Source: Metallococcus carri
GTDB taxonomy: Bacteria > Actinomycetota > Actinomycetes > Actinomycetales > Dermatophilaceae
Direction of reading: 5' to 3'
Assembly (NCBI RefSeq): GCF_011440275.1
Contig: NZ_JAAOIV010000001.1
Location: forward strand, 62,001-126,000
Length of the DNA stretch: 64,000 bases
A program made the translations under genes and the position numbers. Positions within the stretch are counted from its first letter, which is position 1. Every line of letters starts with the position of its first letter. The notes below the pieces were generated by a model. It did not search any database and was not told the origin of the DNA. It saw nothing but the letters and a program-made list of their open reading frames with translations. Shown here piece after piece: positions 62,806-64,000 of this stretch.

Positions 62806-63707
62806 GCGTGACCATTCCGGCGTCCTTCGTCGACCTGGTCGCCGGACGCCCGCCCGAGCCCGCGATCAGCGGTGACGACTGGCTGGCCGGACTGCCGGCG
62901 CTGATCGAGCGGTCGCTGGATCGGTTCGAACTCGCCGTCGACGAGGGGCCGGTGCGGCATGGCGTCGCGGCCATCGTCGTGCCGGTCCGGCGCGGTGACA
63001 CGCCCGCGGTGCTCAAGCTCTCCTGGCCGCACACCGAGGCCTCGCTCGAACACCTCGCCCTGCGCACCTGGGATGGCCGCGGAGCGGTCCGGCTGCTGGC
63101 CGCGGACCCGGCGACCTACGCCCTGGTGCTCGAACGCCTCGACGGCGCCCGTGACCTCACGTCCGTGGACCTGCTCGAGGCCTGCGAGCAACTCGGCCGC
63201 CTGTTCACCCGGCTGGACCGGCCCGCGATCCCCCAGCTCCAGCGTCTGTCGTCGGAGGCGCAGCGCTGGATCGCGTTGTGCCACAAGGGTTCTGACGCGG
63301 TGCCGCGCAGGCTGACCGATCAGGCTGCCGTCCAGATGACCGAGTTGATCACCGACCCGGACGTCGATGCCCACCTGATCCACCAGGACCTGCACTACGA
63401 AAACGCCCTCGCCGCCGACCGGGAGCCCTGGCTGGCGATCGACCCCAAACCCCTCGCGGGTGAGTGGGCCTTCGGCGTCGCGCCCGCGGTGTGGAACCGC
63501 TGGGAGGAGGCGCAATCGGCATACAACCTGCGCGCGCACCTGCGGCTGCGCCTCGGAATCATCTGTGAGACAGCGGGATTGGCTGAAGAACGCGCCCTCG
63601 CGTGGACCTTCTGCCGCCTGGTCCTCAACGCCCTGTGGTCAGCCGAAGACGACGACGCGGCGGCGATCACGCAATGGATCGCCGCCGCGAAGGCGATGAC
63701 GGGTTAG
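62802..63707 (+). CDS. Aminoglycoside phosphotransferase-like kinase (APH(6)/hydroxyurea kinase family)
   Basis: A 301-residue kinase fold: an N-terminal lobe with VPVRRGDTPAVLKLSWPH (ATP-lobe Lys) and the catalytic loop HLIHQDLHYENALAADREPW, followed by LAIDPKPLAGEWAFGVAP (Mg-binding Asp). The order and the DPKPLAGE motif match the APH(6)/hydroxyurea phosphotransferase family (PF04655). The substrate is unknown, and chromosomal members may not confer resistance. GTG at 62802 gives GTGA overlap; a longer in-frame upstream reading lies in the DUF4439 gene. It ends 4 bp from the converging DsbA-like gene. Confidence 0.75.
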   Translation: MSVTIPASFVDLVAGRPPEPAISGDDWLAGLPALIERSLDRFELAVDEGPVRHGVAAIVVPVRRGDTPAVLKLSWPHTEASLEHLALRTWDGRGAVRLLAADPATYALVLERLDGARDLTSVDLLEACEQLGRLFTRLDRPAIPQLQRLSSEAQRWIALCHKGSDAVPRRLTDQAAVQMTELITDPDVDAHLIHQDLHYENALAADREPWLAIDPKPLAGEWAFGVAPAVWNRWEEAQSAYNLRAHLRLRLGIICETAGLAEERALAWTFCRLVLNALWSAEDDDAAAITQWIAAAKAMTG

Positions 63708-63711
63708 GCGC

Positions 63712-64000
63712 TCACTTGGCGTACTGCGCCAGGATGCCGTCGAAGCTGCCGGGGTCGTTCAGCAGGCCGCCCATCTGGTTCTGGTCGAGCGCCTGACCGT
63801 TGATCTTCAGGGTCGGGGTGCCGTTGACGCCGTCCTTGCTGGACTGGGTTTGGGTGGCGGTGACGTACTTGCTGTACTTGTCGCTCGACACGCACTGCTG
63901 GTAGGTCGTCAGCGCCGAGCCGCTCAGGCCCATCTTGCTGGCATATCCCTTCACCTCGTTGACGCTGAAGGTGTCGCCCTGTTGCGCCTGCTCCTCCGGC
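63712..64000 (-). CDS. DsbA-family thiol-disulfide protein, C-terminal part (truncated by window)
   Basis: The frame is open to the window edge. The visible 95 residues include EVKGYASKMGLSGSALTTYQ and GVNGTPTLKINGQ, the cis-Pro loop (GTPT) of DsbA/thioredoxin-4 proteins, then LLNDPGSFDGILAQYAK. The CxxC site lies outside the window. Homologues are secreted or membrane-anchored oxidoreductases. Confidence 0.8.
   Translation of the reverse strand, partial: PEEQAQQGDTFSVNEVKGYASKMGLSGSALTTYQQCVSSDKYSKYVTATQTQSSKDGVNGTPTLKINGQALDQNQMGGLLNDPGSFDGILAQYAK

Overview
The window is high-GC DNA (about 68-70% by eye) from an actinobacterium. Supporting signs are the mycothiol-type maleylpyruvate isomerase, the rne/rplU/rpmA/obg/proB and rimP-nusA-ylxR-infB blocks, the TIGR03960/DUF2344 pair, a NirA-type sulfite reductase with APS reductase, and frequent GTG starts with 4-bp ATGA/GTGA overlaps. 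A Micrococcales-like organism is my inference; no rRNA or species marker is present.

Layout. 1-700: end of an ABC-F gene, then a tandem palindromic repeat array (712-1146). 1203-6052: a complete gentisate catabolic operon (aromatic-acid MFS transporter, gentisate 1,2-dioxygenase, fumarylpyruvate hydrolase, mycothiol-type maleylpyruvate isomerase) with a divergent IclR regulator. 6059-10872: a cobalamin-riboswitch-led operon btuF-btuC-btuD-ybaK-photolyase. 10886-11458: a scar where remnants of a polysaccharide deacetylase and an AbiEii-type toxin meet. 11452-22723: an 11-kb sugar-acid locus. It holds an RbsABC-like importer, L-idonate 5-dehydrogenase, a 5-ketogluconate reductase-like SDR, two D-2-hydroxyacid dehydrogenases, a beta-hydroxyacid dehydrogenase, a cyclase-family hydrolase and gluconokinase, around an IclR gene flanked by matching palindromes. 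It probably funnels keto-gluconates and idonate to 6-phosphogluconate.

22733-35657: tRNA-Ala(GGC), a hotdog-fold protein, a phosphatase, rsfS, nadD, a family 2 glycosyltransferase, proA, a membrane protein, proB, obg, rpmA, rplU, rne and DUF2344. 35851-39942: alkaline phosphatase sits between DUF2344 and its usual radical-SAM partner; then comes a ribbon-helix-helix/Doc toxin-antitoxin pair whose toxin lacks the Fic-motif histidine. 39930-46651: acyl-CoA ligase, rodA, ribF, a Ni/Co permease with a Nur-like operator, truB and rbfA. 46712-50127: accessory genes (YciI, VapBC, RNA/DNA methylase, AraC regulator, VOC protein) that interrupt the usual infB-rbfA adjacency. 50368-55312: infB, ylxR, nusA, rimP. 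55425-56161: an ArsR/SRPBCC pair, followed by a CRISPR-like but non-CRISPR array of seven 27-bp units at an exact 62-bp period. 56633-61799: sulfur assimilation operon (sulfite reductase, APS reductase, SsuABC-like importer). 61906-64000: DUF4439 lipoprotein, an APH-like kinase and the 3' end of a DsbA-like gene.

The strongest unexplained signal is an octamer, GTATGCCG/CGGCATAC. I count 56 copies on both strands, in several reading frames and between genes, where base composition predicts about two. Its density, about one per 1.1 kb, resembles that of DNA uptake sequences or the cyanobacterial HIP1 element.
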